DNA from: an uncultured Lachnospiraceae bacterium
GTDB lineage: Bacteria > Bacillota > Clostridia > Lachnospirales > Lachnospiraceae
Length of the DNA stretch: 64,000 bases
NCBI GenBank assembly: GCA_910586725.1
Contig: CAJUJL010000008.1
Location: 13,868 to 77,867 of the forward strand
Direction: 5' to 3'
Below are positions 25,385 through 34,305 of the stretch, piece after piece (position 1 is the first letter of the stretch; the number at the start of each line of letters is the position of its first letter). A program made the translations under genes and the position numbers. The notes beneath the pieces were generated by a model, which was not told the origin of the DNA, did not search any database, and saw nothing but the letters and a program-made list of their open reading frames with translations.

Positions 25385-26653
25385 GTGATAAAAAGAAGAA
25401 AAATTCGTTGGATGGCAGTTATATTGGTTTCGGCGCTTACCGTTGCGCATTTTCAGGCAGTAGGCGCCAGTACGATGAACAAGGCGAAAAATGAAAAGAA
25501 AAAAGCAGAAGAAGAATTAAACCAGGCCAATCAGAAAATAGAAGATATTGAGCGGCAGCAGTCTGCTTTGCAGAGTGAAATAGATCAAAAAGACGCGGAG
25601 TTAGTAAATCTTCTGGTGAATATCGGGATTTTGGAAGATGAGCTTACGAATAAGAATACGCAGCTGGAGCAGGTGACGGCAGAGCTTTCGGAAGCGGAGG
25701 AGACGGAAAAAGAACAATACGCTTCCATGAAAAAAAGAATCCAGTTTATGTATGAGCGCGGAGATACGGCAATGATCGACGCATTGCTTGGTTCTGCCGA
25801 TATGTCCGATTTTTTAAACAGAGTGGAGTATGTTTCGGATATTTATGAGTACGACAGAAATCTTCTGACGCAGTATCAGATTACGGTGCGGCAGATTGCG
25901 GACTTAAAAACAACGGTGGAGACAGAGAAAGCGGAGCTGGAGGATATGCAGGAAGAATATGCGCTGCAGCAGTCGTCTCTGGAATCGGTTCTGGCGCAGA
26001 AACGTTCCCAGATGGGCAATTATGACAACCAGCTGGCGTCGGCGCAGGCTGCGGCGGATAAGTATAAGTCCACGATAGACGCGCAAAACCGTATCATCAA
26101 AGAGGAAGAGCGCAGACAAAGAGAAGCGGAGGAAGCGGCCAGGGCAGCAGAGGCCAGAGCAAGAGAAGAAGCGAATCAAAAGAAAGCCAACAGCAATTCC
26201 CAGAGCAATTCCGGCACGGATTCGTCCGAAAACAGCTCGGGAGGGGGTTCCGGCAGCTCGGGAAATGACGGAAATTCCGGAGGCGGAGCAAATCCGGGTT
26301 ATTCCACAGGCGTAAGCGGCAGTGATGTAGTCAATTATGCTTGTCAGTTTGTAGGAAATCCCTATGTATGGGGCGGGACAAGTCTGACAAATGGAGCAGA
26401 CTGTTCGGGGTTCGTTATGAGTGTTTTTGCCAATTTTGGCATCAGCCTTCCGCACAGTTCAGCGGCGCTGCAGGGCTGTGGGAAAGCAGTCAGCTATGCC
26501 AATGCGCAGCCGGGAGATTTGATCTGTTATTCGGGCCATGTGGGCATCTATATGGGCGGCGGGCAGATCGTGCATGCGCAGAGTACGGCGGTAGGAATTA
26601 CCAAAAGCTCAGCGACATATCGTACCATCGTGGCCGTACGAAGGGTATTGTAA
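25385..26653 (+). CDS. Secreted coiled-coil NlpC/P60 peptidoglycan hydrolase
   Basis: A 422-residue PcsB/p60-like cell-wall endopeptidase. It has an N-terminal signal peptide (KRRKIRWMAVILVSALTVAH, ending near AVGAS), a long coiled coil (about 35 to 250), a Ser/Gly-rich linker (about 270 to 310), and an NlpC/P60 domain with catalytic Cys340 (GADCSGFVMS), His385 (YSGHVGIYM) and a third polar residue, His, near 397. I choose GTG 25385 because GAAGGAGGAAGAGC precedes it. It is followed after two bases by a small membrane-anchored protein. Confidence 0.93.
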   Translation: MIKRRKIRWMAVILVSALTVAHFQAVGASTMNKAKNEKKKAEEELNQANQKIEDIERQQSALQSEIDQKDAELVNLLVNIGILEDELTNKNTQLEQVTAELSEAEETEKEQYASMKKRIQFMYERGDTAMIDALLGSADMSDFLNRVEYVSDIYEYDRNLLTQYQITVRQIADLKTTVETEKAELEDMQEEYALQQSSLESVLAQKRSQMGNYDNQLASAQAAADKYKSTIDAQNRIIKEEERRQREAEEAARAAEARAREEANQKKANSNSQSNSGTDSSENSSGGGSGSSGNDGNSGGGANPGYSTGVSGSDVVNYACQFVGNPYVWGGTSLTNGADCSGFVMSVFANFGISLPHSSAALQGCGKAVSYANAQPGDLICYSGHVGIYMGGGQIVHAQSTAVGITKSSATYRTIVAVRRVL

Positions 26654-26655
26654 CG

Positions 26656-27324
26656 ATGGCAAAGAGAAAACGCGCCAGAGAATCCGTCCGGTTCACCCTG
26701 CTTATGCTGACCTTGGTGGCGGCAGTCGGCATAGCGGCAAAAAGCCGCTCCGTTAGAATCGGGAAGATTTCTTATCTGGAACATAGAAACGATACGGCAG
26801 TTACCGTGGATGAGACAGAGTATAAGTTTCGGGATCTGGCTTTTTATCTGGCGTATCAGGAAATGGCCATACAAAATCAGGCGCAAATATATGATCTGGA
26901 GCAGACGGATAAATACTGGAATGCACATGCGAACGGCTCTTTTCTGCGGTTGGAGGCAAAAGACCAGGCTATGGCTATGGCTGTGCATGACGTCATTTTT
27001 TATCAGATGGCGATGGAAAATGGAACGGAGCTGACGCAGCAGGAAATCGAATACATGGAAAATCAGAAAACGGATTTCTGGAGCGATTTGGAGGAAGAGG
27101 GCAGGGAGCGCATCGGCGTTTCCGAAGAAGAAATCGGCCGGACATTTTCGCAGATGGCATATGCGCAGAAACAGCAGAAGCTTTTATCCGAGGAAGAAGG
27201 AGTCGATTACAGGGAATACAACGTGAACGGCAGCGAATACGAAGCTTTGCTGCAAAAGCATACGTATCAGGTAAATGAGAAGCTTTGGAAACGTCTGAAT
27301 TTTGGGAAGATTATCTACGATTAA
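26656..27324 (+). CDS. Membrane-anchored protein, possibly SurA/PrsA-like N-domain
   Basis: A 222-residue protein with an N-terminal signal anchor (SVRFTLLMLTLVAAVGIAA) and a helical extracytoplasmic domain (FRDLAFYLAYQEMAIQNQ, AMAMAVHDVIFYQMAMENG, ELTQQEIEYMENQ). The helical pattern resembles the N-terminal chaperone domain of SurA/PrsA foldases, but no PPIase domain is present. It starts two bases after the NlpC/P60 stop, so it is translationally coupled and may help that hydrolase fold or be stored. The family is not certain. Confidence 0.6.
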   Translation: MAKRKRARESVRFTLLMLTLVAAVGIAAKSRSVRIGKISYLEHRNDTAVTVDETEYKFRDLAFYLAYQEMAIQNQAQIYDLEQTDKYWNAHANGSFLRLEAKDQAMAMAVHDVIFYQMAMENGTELTQQEIEYMENQKTDFWSDLEEEGRERIGVSEEEIGRTFSQMAYAQKQQKLLSEEEGVDYREYNVNGSEYEALLQKHTYQVNEKLWKRLNFGKIIYD

Positions 27325-27341
27325 GATGTGAAAGGAACAGT

Positions 27342-28217
27342 ATGTCTAGAAAAATAGGAAGAAACGACCCGTGCTGGTGCAAAAGCGGCAGAAAGTATAA
27401 AGCCTGTCATCAGGCGTTTGACGAAAAAATAGAAAGAATAAGAGAAGCCGGACATATTGTGCCGGATCACGATATGATAAAGACAAAAGACCAGATTGAG
27501 AAAATCAAAGAAAGCGCCAAAATAAATGTGGCCGTGCTGGATTATATATCGGAGCAGATCAAAGAGGGCATGAGCACCGAAGAAATTGACAGAATGGTAT
27601 ATGAAAAGACGACGCGCATGGGAGGTTATCCGGCAACGCTGCATTACCAGGACTTTCCCAAAAGCTCCTGCACATCCCTGAATCATCAGGTCTGTCACGG
27701 AATCCCGTCAGAACGCGACATTTTAAAGGAAGGGGATATTTTAAACGTTGATATTTCCACAAGGCTGGACGGATATTATTCGGATTCCTCAAGAATGTTT
27801 TGCATCGGCGAAGTGAGTCCGGAAAAGAAAAAACTGGTCGAAGTCGCCAGGGAGTGCATTGACGTTGGCTTGAAGGAAGTAAAGCCCTGGGGGTTTTTAG
27901 GCGACATGGGACAGGCAATCCACGACTATGCATATGCGCATGGGTACACGGTTGTCCGTGAAATCGGCGGTCATGGAGTCGGACTGGAATTTCATGAAGA
28001 TCCGTGGGTAAGTTACAACAGTAAGCGTGGAACGGAAATGCTTATGGTTCCAGGTATGATTTTTACAATAGAGCCGATGATAAATATGGGCCGTGCAGAA
28101 ATTTATATAGATGATAAAGACGGATGGACCGTGTATACGCAGGATGGCATGCCTTCTGCGCAGTGGGAAGTTCAGGTGCTGGTCACGGATGACGGATATG
28201 AAATCATATCTTATTAG
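27342..28217 (+). CDS. map: Methionine aminopeptidase with N-terminal SEC-C motif
   Basis: Removes the initiator methionine from new proteins; a type I enzyme of 291 residues. Residues 1 to about 25 form a SEC-C zinc motif (IGRNDPCWCKSGRKYKACH), an extension found in Clostridia. The catalytic domain shows all five metal ligands: two Asp in NVDISTRLDGYYSDSS, His in IGGHGVGLEFHEDP, Glu in FTIEPMIN, and Glu in QWEVQVLV. Start ATG 27342 follows AAAGGAACA. Confidence 0.96.
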   Translation: MSRKIGRNDPCWCKSGRKYKACHQAFDEKIERIREAGHIVPDHDMIKTKDQIEKIKESAKINVAVLDYISEQIKEGMSTEEIDRMVYEKTTRMGGYPATLHYQDFPKSSCTSLNHQVCHGIPSERDILKEGDILNVDISTRLDGYYSDSSRMFCIGEVSPEKKKLVEVARECIDVGLKEVKPWGFLGDMGQAIHDYAYAHGYTVVREIGGHGVGLEFHEDPWVSYNSKRGTEMLMVPGMIFTIEPMINMGRAEIYIDDKDGWTVYTQDGMPSAQWEVQVLVTDDGYEIISY

Positions 28218-28237
28218 ACAGGGAAGGAGGTGCTGAT

Positions 28238-28762
28238 GTGAAAAAAATCGAAGAATATGTAAGAAATATTCCGGATTTTCCGGAAAAGGGAATCATCTTT
28301 CGGGATGTGACTACCGTTCTGCAGGATGCGGAAGGTTTGAAGCTGGCAATCGATTCCATGATTCGCCTGTTGGATGGAGTGGAATTTGACGTAGTAGTGG
28401 GAACGGAGTCCAGAGGATTTATCTTTGGCGTGCCGATTGCTTATGCGTTGGGCAAACCTTTTGTTCCGGTTCGCAAAAGGGGAAAGCTCCCCTGTGAAAC
28501 GATTGCGGCAAAATACGATTTGGAATATGGAAGTGCAGAGATAGAAATGCACAAAGATTCTATTGTTCCGGGGCAGAGGGCAATACTGGTAGATGATCTG
28601 ATTGCGACCGGAGGAACGGTGGAAGCCTGTATCAGCTTAATTGAGCAATTGGGCGGAGAAGTCGTCAAAATTATTTTCCTGATGGAGCTTGCCGGATTAA
28701 AGGGCAGGGATAAGCTGGGAAAATATGATGTGGCTTCAGTAATTACATACGAAGGCAATTAA
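28238..28762 (+). CDS. apt: Adenine phosphoribosyltransferase
   Basis: Forms AMP from adenine and PRPP in purine salvage. The 174-residue protein starts with IEEYVRNIPDFPEKGIIFRD, typical for Apt, and has VVGTESRGFIFGVPIAYA, FVPVRKRGKLP, and the PRPP site ILVDDLIATGGTVEA. The start is GTG 28238, nine bases after GGAAGGAGG; the ATG two bases before it would stop at once. The purine permease follows 17 bases later, a fitting salvage pair. Confidence 0.96.
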   Translation: MKKIEEYVRNIPDFPEKGIIFRDVTTVLQDAEGLKLAIDSMIRLLDGVEFDVVVGTESRGFIFGVPIAYALGKPFVPVRKRGKLPCETIAAKYDLEYGSAEIEMHKDSIVPGQRAILVDDLIATGGTVEACISLIEQLGGEVVKIIFLMELAGLKGRDKLGKYDVASVITYEGN

Positions 28763-28779
28763 AAACGGGAGAGTATAAT

Positions 28780-30147
28780 ATGTTAGAAAAATATTTTAAA
28801 TTGAATGAAAACCACACAACAGTAAAGACGGAAGTGATTGCCGGAATTACGACATTTATGACGATGGCGTATATTCTTGCGGTCAATCCAAATCTTCTTT
28901 CGAATGAATTCGGGTCAAATATGGACGCTACGGCGGTGCTGATTGCAACGTCTCTGGCGTCTTTTGTCGGAACGCTGGCAATGGCTCTGCTGGCCAATTA
29001 TCCATTTGCGCTGGCTCCGGGCATGGGCTTAAACGCATATTTTTCCTTTACGGTATGCGGCGCGATGGGATATTCCTGGCAGGTAGCGCTGATGGCGGTA
29101 TTTGTTGAAGGTTTGATCTTTATTGTATTGTCGCTTACCAATGTGCGGGAGGCAATTTTTGACGCGATTCCAAGCGCCCTGAAAAAAGGAGTCAGCGCTG
29201 GCATCGGCCTGTTTATCGCATTTATTGGTCTGCAGGGCGCGCATATTGTAGTGGCAAATGAGTCTACGCTGGTGTCATATGTGGATTTTGCGGGAAACTG
29301 GCATACGGAAGGGATCTGCGCGGTTCTTGCGTTAATCGGGCTGCTCATTACGGCTGTTTTATATATCAAGGGGGTAAAAGGGTCCATTTTAATCGGAATT
29401 GTTGCGACATGGTTGCTGGGAATGCTGGCTCAGGCCGCCGGAATTTATGTGGTTGATAAGGCCAATGGTTTTTATTCGTTATATCCTTCCATGGCCCTTA
29501 CGGATTTTTCAGCGATTGGCAAGACGTTTGGACAGTGTTTCCAGGCAGATTTTACCGGTGTGGGAGTATTTAATTTCATTGTAGTTTTATTATCTTTCCT
29601 GTTTGTCGATATGTTTGATACGATCGGCACATTGATCGGCGTATCTTCCAAGGCGGGGATGCTGGATGAGAAGGATAAGCTGCCAAGGATTAAACCCGCT
29701 TTGCTGGCAGACGCAATAGCGACTTCTGCGGGAGCGATTTTCGGAACTTCCACAACGACTACTTTTGTGGAGAGCTCCGCGGGCGTCGGCGAAGGAGCGA
29801 GAACGGGACTTGCTTCGGTAGTAACCGGATTTTTATTCCTGCTGGCAATTTTCTTTGCTCCTATTTTTACGGCGATTCCGGGATTTGCAACGGCTCCGGC
29901 ATTGATCTTTGTAGGATTTTTGATGGTATCCGCCATCTTAAACGTCGATTTTGAAAATGCGATGGAAGCAGTTCCGGCTTATCTTTGCATGATTGCCATG
30001 CCGCTTGTATACAGTATTTCGGAAGGCATTGCAATCGGAGTGGTTTCTTATGTAGTGATCCATGTGGTTTGCGGTAAATTTAAAAAGATTACGCCGCTGA
30101 TGTATGTGTTGGCGTTGCTGTTTATCTGTAAATATATCTTCCTGTAA
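28780..30147 (+). CDS. NCS2 family purine (guanine/hypoxanthine) permease
   Basis: A 455-residue integral membrane protein of the AzgA/PbuG-like branch of NCS2 transporters, which import purine bases. Motifs: VIAGITTFMTMAYILAVNP at the N-terminus, FALAPGMGLNAYFSF, and the TSAGAIFGTSTTTTFVESSA region that holds the substrate helix. It likely feeds adenine or guanine/hypoxanthine to salvage enzymes such as Apt directly upstream. A terminator follows. Confidence 0.92.
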   Translation: MLEKYFKLNENHTTVKTEVIAGITTFMTMAYILAVNPNLLSNEFGSNMDATAVLIATSLASFVGTLAMALLANYPFALAPGMGLNAYFSFTVCGAMGYSWQVALMAVFVEGLIFIVLSLTNVREAIFDAIPSALKKGVSAGIGLFIAFIGLQGAHIVVANESTLVSYVDFAGNWHTEGICAVLALIGLLITAVLYIKGVKGSILIGIVATWLLGMLAQAAGIYVVDKANGFYSLYPSMALTDFSAIGKTFGQCFQADFTGVGVFNFIVVLLSFLFVDMFDTIGTLIGVSSKAGMLDEKDKLPRIKPALLADAIATSAGAIFGTSTTTTFVESSAGVGEGARTGLASVVTGFLFLLAIFFAPIFTAIPGFATAPALIFVGFLMVSAILNVDFENAMEAVPAYLCMIAMPLVYSISEGIAIGVVSYVVIHVVCGKFKKITPLMYVLALLFICKYIFL

Positions 30148-30166
30148 AATACGGGAACAAGAAGGG

Positions 30167-30205
30167 CAGCTGTTCGGATTGGAAAAGTCCGGCAGCTGTT
30201 TTTTT
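30167..30205 (+). terminator. Rho-independent terminator after the purine permease
   Basis: CAGCTG arms at 30167-30172 and 30193-30198 extended by TCGGA/TCCGG pairing with one bulge, followed by seven T. Confidence 0.8.
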
Positions 30206-30270
30206 GTGGAAAAGAACGTATGGGCCGCGGATGCATATTCTAGTAAAAAAGAATAGAGAAAAGGATGGAA

Positions 30271-31164
30271 ATGGCTGAAAAAATAGCTGTTATTGTCGGT
30301 TTTTTACTAATTTTAGCATGGATATGGCTTTTGTGGCGGCGCACAAAGTGTAAATGGAAAATCCGCAGCATGGATAAAACAGAGAAAATTACGCTTTTAA
30401 ATGAGCTGGTAACTCCATTTGGATTTACTTACGAGCCCAAGCAGGACGTCTTTGTAAGCCGGGTTGACGCGTGGCAGAGAAAAGAAGGCTACGAGGCGTT
30501 ATTTGATCGTCTTGCGTCTAAATTTAATATGATCATTGACGCTTATCCGGTGTATTTTGATTATCAGGATAAAACATGGATGATAGAGTTCTGGCGGGGC
30601 CAGTATGGAATTAACACGGGCGCGGAAATTGGAGTTTATCATGCCAACCGCCTGGCGCCGAAAGAACAGAGAAGAAAAGTTCACTACAATGCGGTTTCGG
30701 ATGAAGAAATGCCGCTCATTGGCATGTGCGTCAAACGAAAAGGAGAAATGATATTTGCAAGAAAAGGATACCATTGGTGGCTGACAGCTTTTCGCATGGG
30801 GACTTTCAGTAATCCGAAAGACCTGGTCATGTACGCAAGCATTACATTTCGTGATCCGGATGCTGCACAGGCATTTTGCAGGGGGCTTGAGGAATCGGGG
30901 TATGCGGGCAGACAATATCGTTTCCGGAACAGACGCGTAACGATTTTGCTGGACAAAACAAAGAAATATACAGGGCTTGCAAAATGGCATCGAAAAGCAG
31001 TGCAGGGGTTGAACCGCTGTTATTGCAGACTCTATCGCATCGTAACGAGGCCTTTTACCGAGACGCCGGATCGAATGCTGTTTTTGTATGAACAGCTTCC
31101 GTGGTGTTTTCGCAAAATGATGCGGCTGCATTCGTTTGGAAGAAAAATACGGGTGAAAAAATGA
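30271..31164 (+). CDS. DUF4474 domain protein
   Basis: A 297-residue protein with one N-terminal membrane helix (AVIVGFLLILAWIWLLW) and a cytoplasmic or external domain matching my memory of DUF4474: LVTPFGFTYEPKQDVFVSRV, MIDAYPVYFDYQDKTWMIEF, WRGQYGINTGAEIGVY. Function unknown. I prefer ATG 30271 over 30265 because AAAGGA lies six bases before it. Its stop overlaps the metallophosphoesterase start (ATGA), so the two proteins are made together and may act together. Confidence 0.75.
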   Translation: MAEKIAVIVGFLLILAWIWLLWRRTKCKWKIRSMDKTEKITLLNELVTPFGFTYEPKQDVFVSRVDAWQRKEGYEALFDRLASKFNMIIDAYPVYFDYQDKTWMIEFWRGQYGINTGAEIGVYHANRLAPKEQRRKVHYNAVSDEEMPLIGMCVKRKGEMIFARKGYHWWLTAFRMGTFSNPKDLVMYASITFRDPDAAQAFCRGLEESGYAGRQYRFRNRRVTILLDKTKKYTGLAKWHRKAVQGLNRCYCRLYRIVTRPFTETPDRMLFLYEQLPWCFRKMMRLHSFGRKIRVKK

Positions 31165-31955
31165 ACTGTGGGGAGAGGATAGAAAAAGCGTTTTCAAACG
31201 GCGTTATCCTGCCTCTTCATAAACACAGCCGTTATGTCGTATTTGGAGACTGCCATCGGGGGACAGGAAATATGTCGGATAATTTCCTGCGCAATCAGCA
31301 TTTGTATTTTGCGGCGCTGGAACATTATTACATGGAAGGATTTTATTACCTGGAGCCGGGAGACGGAGAAGAGTTATGGGAAAACAGGTCTTTAAGAAGA
31401 ATACAGGATTCGCATCGCAATGTATACGAACAGTTTGAATGTTTTAAAAGGAGAAAAAGATTTTGTAAAATATACGGAAATCATGATATGGAATTAAGAA
31501 AAGAGCTGCCTGAGAGTATTATTTTAGAAAATCATGAGGGTGGGCGCAACATTTGCATCATACATGGACACCAGGCAGATTTTTTCAATTCTGTCTGCTG
31601 GCGTATTTCCCGTTTTCTGGTGCGGTATGTATGGAAGCCATTGGAGCAGTTTGGCGTGAACGATCCCACCAGCGCTGCCAGAAATTATCGAAAACTGCAC
31701 AAATATGAAAAATGCATGTTGGAGACTGCCCAAAAAAAAGACATATACCTGCTTGCCGGACATTCTCACAGGCCGCATTTAATAGAACGGGAATTGTATA
31801 TCAACGCAGGGAGCTGCGTGCATCCGTGGGGAATAACAGCGATTGAAATTGAAAATATGCAGTTAAGTCTGGTGAAATGGTATATGGGAACGAGAAAAGA
31901 CGGAACGCTGTATGTGCAGCGGGAAGTTCTGGAAGGAGAAATTCCGGTTCTCTAG
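31161..31955 (+). CDS. Calcineurin-like metallophosphoesterase
   Basis: A 264-residue phosphoesterase. Metal-binding motifs are in order: GDCHRG near residue 29 (GDxHxG), an Asp-containing loop near 70 (EPGDGEELWEN), GNHDME (GNHD), HGHQAD (GHxx), and GHSHRPHL (GHTHxP). The substrate is unknown; similar proteins include UDP-2,3-diacylglucosamine hydrolase-like and general phosphodiesterases, but Lipid A is not expected here. Translationally coupled to the DUF4474 gene. Confidence 0.88.
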   Translation: MNCGERIEKAFSNGVILPLHKHSRYVVFGDCHRGTGNMSDNFLRNQHLYFAALEHYYMEGFYYLEPGDGEELWENRSLRRIQDSHRNVYEQFECFKRRKRFCKIYGNHDMELRKELPESIILENHEGGRNICIIHGHQADFFNSVCWRISRFLVRYVWKPLEQFGVNDPTSAARNYRKLHKYEKCMLETAQKKDIYLLAGHSHRPHLIERELYINAGSCVHPWGITAIEIENMQLSLVKWYMGTRKDGTLYVQREVLEGEIPVL

Positions 31956-31960
31956 CAAAT

Positions 31961-32068
31961 AAAAGAAGTGTGACGCGAAATACATGCTATATACGTTATG
32001 GAGAGGATGACAGATAGCATCCATTCCATATATCGTACAGAGCGATGATTTTGCGGCACACTCTTTTT
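31961..32068. terminator. 108-base near-palindrome between convergent genes
   Basis: The sequence folds on itself over its whole length: AAAAGAAGTGTGACGCGAAA at the left pairs with the TTTTGCGGCACACTCTTTTT at the right, and the inner part (GCTATATACG, TATGGA, GGATG) pairs with CATCC, TCCATA, CGTACAGAGC. The loop is about eight bases near 32010. It likely ends transcription from both sides; the flagellin stop codon lies in its right end. Its size is unusual for a terminator. Confidence 0.65.
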
Positions 32069-33410
32069 ATGCTAACAGGCGTAGAACGCTGTCGTTATCC
32101 TGTGTGTTGTGGGCGAGCATAACCTGACCGAACTGCTCTAAAATCTTCGATTTGGAGAACTGAAGAGATTCTTTGGCCATATCGGCGTCTCTTAACTTGC
32201 TTTCGGCGCTTTGCGTATTTTCTGAAATGTTGTCTACAATTGTGACTGTTTTTTCCAATCGGTTCTGCATTGCGCCCAGATAAGAACGGTAATCGGAAAG
32301 GTTTTTAATGGCAGTGGCAACGTCCTTCATTGTCTGGCCTGCGGTTTCAAAAGAGCTTACGTCAAGCGTGCCCAGTCCAAGCGTGGCAGAATTTATCGTT
32401 TTTAAATTAAGCGTAATCTCCTGGTAAGGATTGTCGTTTACCTGAAGACGGAAAGCCCCATCTAACTGCAGAAGGTCGGTAGCGCGAACCTGCCCCATTC
32501 CCGGAGCGTAAGTCGGGCCGAAAAGCGTGGAATAAAACGTAAGATCCGCTCCGTTGGCTGTTACCGCATTGGCATGACCGATAATTGTGTCCTGAAATAT
32601 ATTGGTCCAGTTGGGGCGCAACGTCTGCAGCTGGCTGATAAAGTCGGCCTGTTTACCAACGATCAGATCGTAAATTTTTGATACAATATCAGTTCCATCA
32701 TTAATAGCAGTATCTTTGATCCCGATGTCTACCGTTAAGTTTTCGCCTTGCATACTGATTCCGGATGTTGTCTTATCGGAAAAGGTAAATGTAAAAACCT
32801 GGCCGCAGTTCTGAGAGCAGGTTACATAAAATTTCTTGCCGATCATATCAAGCTTGTTGTTGGCATTTACGTTAGAAAAATTTAAAGTTTTGCCATAAAC
32901 AACTCTTGAAGGAGGGCGGTTTCCCAATCCGTAAAATGCGTCGTCCATAGTGGCCGCTGCGTAATCATCTCCGTTTATTTCCACTAACTGTTTGGCTTTT
33001 AAAATGGTATGCGTGTTAAACTGTGTTGTTCTTGAAATTCTGTTTATTTCCGATTTGAGCTGATGTATCTCCGACTGCAAAGCGCCGCGGTCCGACTTCG
33101 TATTAGGATCATTGGCGGCCTGTGTGGAAAGTTCATTCATCCGCTGTAAAATATCGTGTACTTCACCCAAAGCTCCGTCTGCTGTTTGAATTAAAGAAAT
33201 GCCGTCCTGAATATTCTTGGATGCACGGTTCAAACCGCGGATCTGGCGTCTCATTTTCTCGGAAATAGTCAAACCGGCAGCATCGTCTGCAGAACGGTTG
33301 ATTCTGTAGCCGGAAGAAAGTCTTTCTGTAGATTTCTGCTTGCCGCCCGCAACAATGCCTAATTGCCGCTGTGTATTGCTTGCATTTGCGTTGTATTGAA
33401 TAATTTCCAT
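32067..33410 (-). CDS. Second flagellin
   Basis: Flagellar filament protein of 447 residues. N-terminal region: IIQYNANASNTQRQLG, then KSTERLSSGYRINRSADDAAGLTISEKMRRQIRGLNRA. C-terminal region: YLGAMQNRLEKTVTIVDN and LRDADMAKESLQFSKSKILEQ, ending in DSVLRLLA. The middle (about 150 to 350) is variable. It lacks a chaperone gene beside it and lies 27 kb from the first flagellin. A possible promoter on the minus strand is TTGAAT-N17-TATTCT about 60 bases upstream; no good sigma-D site was seen. Confidence 0.95.
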   Translation of the reverse strand: MEIIQYNANASNTQRQLGIVAGGKQKSTERLSSGYRINRSADDAAGLTISEKMRRQIRGLNRASKNIQDGISLIQTADGALGEVHDILQRMNELSTQAANDPNTKSDRGALQSEIHQLKSEINRISRTTQFNTHTILKAKQLVEINGDDYAAATMDDAFYGLGNRPPSRVVYGKTLNFSNVNANNKLDMIGKKFYVTCSQNCGQVFTFTFSDKTTSGISMQGENLTVDIGIKDTAINDGTDIVSKIYDLIVGKQADFISQLQTLRPNWTNIFQDTIIGHANAVTANGADLTFYSTLFGPTYAPGMGQVRATDLLQLDGAFRLQVNDNPYQEITLNLKTINSATLGLGTLDVSSFETAGQTMKDVATAIKNLSDYRSYLGAMQNRLEKTVTIVDNISENTQSAESKLRDADMAKESLQFSKSKILEQFGQVMLAHNTQDNDSVLRLLA

Positions 33411-33593
33411 AAAAGAACCTCTGATAAAATGCGAAATTTGTTAATTTGTATTTAGAATAACATAAAAAAGAACAGTATTCAAGTGTTCGTGTAAAAAGTA
33501 TTTTTTGAATGCGTAAAGAAATTTGGGACAGGAAAATGACACATCAAATAAAAAACTGCCGTAATTGACAGGGCGTAATAAAATGATTATGAT

Positions 33594-33805
33594 AATAACG
33601 ATGTCATTTGGGGAAACAGGTGAAAATCCTGTACGAGCCCGTCGCCGTGAGGCGCAGAATCGCTGCCCGCCTTACCGGAAGCCACATTCCGGGAAAAGCC
33701 ATTGGAACTAAAATCTGTGAAGGGATGAACGGTTTTGAGAAGGACGGCCGGCAGAGCGCCAAGTCGAAATATCCGGATGGCATAATTCCCGGAAAAAAGC
33801 CGCGG
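33594..33805 (+). promoter_or_regulatory. Cobalamin riboswitch
   Basis: The RNA has the ordered landmarks of the B12 riboswitch: GGGGAAACAGGTGAAAATCC near 33610, then TGTACGAGCCCGTCGCCGTGA (the CCCGCCACTGT-like box, diverged), GAAGCCACATTCCGGGAA near 33678, and GCCAAGTCGAAATATCCGG near 33758 at the place of GCCAGGAGACC. Ends are approximate. It lies in a 436-base gap between the divergent flagellin and the DUF4430 lipoprotein, 40 bases ahead of the latter. A later hairpin (TTCCCG near 33787 to CGGGAA near 33820) may be the expression platform. Confidence 0.85.
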
Positions 33806-33846
33806 GCGCCGGCAATCGGGAAAATAATAATCAAGGAGATAAAAAT

Positions 33847-34302
33847 ATGCAAAAAAGATGTGGAAAAAAAGCATTGTCGTTCTTCTTTTGTATGACGCTG
33901 ATTGTGGCTATGGCGTTGGGTACAACCGGTTGTAACGGCAAAAACAGTGACAAAGCCCCCGAGGGAACGGAGCAGGAAGCGAACGTTTCGGAAACGGCTA
34001 AATCGCTTGGGGAAGGCGAAAAGGAATTTGATTTCACCGTGGTTGATGCGGATGGGAACGAGACTTCATTTGAAATCCATACTGATCAAGAGACGGTGGG
34101 AGAAGCGCTAGCGGAGCTTGGCGTGATTGAAGGAGAAGAGAGTGAATACGGCCTTTTTGTGCAAACGGTAAACGGTATAACGGCCGATTTTGAAAAAGAC
34201 GGCAAATACTGGGCGTTTTATATCAATGGGGAATACGCGGAGTCAGGCGTGGACGCCACACCAATTACAGAAGGGGCAAGCTACTCCTTTAAAATGGAAT
34301 AG
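33847..34302 (+). CDS. DUF4430 lipoprotein under cobalamin riboswitch
   Basis: A 151-residue secreted lipoprotein. The signal peptide ends in a lipobox-like TTGC (residue about 29, MALGTTGCNGK), so the protein would be lipid-anchored outside the membrane. After an acidic linker comes a DUF4430 domain (about 58 to 150): EFDFTVVDADG, VGEALAELGVIEGEESEYG, FVQTVNGITADFEKDGKYW, AFYINGEYAESGVD. DUF4430 is related to the C-terminal domain of vertebrate transcobalamin/intrinsic factor, which grips cobalamin. With the riboswitch upstream, I infer a corrinoid-capture role. Confidence 0.8.
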   Translation: MQKRCGKKALSFFFCMTLIVAMALGTTGCNGKNSDKAPEGTEQEANVSETAKSLGEGEKEFDFTVVDADGNETSFEIHTDQETVGEALAELGVIEGEESEYGLFVQTVNGITADFEKDGKYWAFYINGEYAESGVDATPITEGASYSFKME

Positions 34303-34305
34303 ACT

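Noticed and set aside
33608..33895. A short frame across the riboswitch
   Set aside because: The sequence is explained by the structured RNA; the frame has no ribosome site and a Lys/Arg/Gly-rich composition unlike a real protein.
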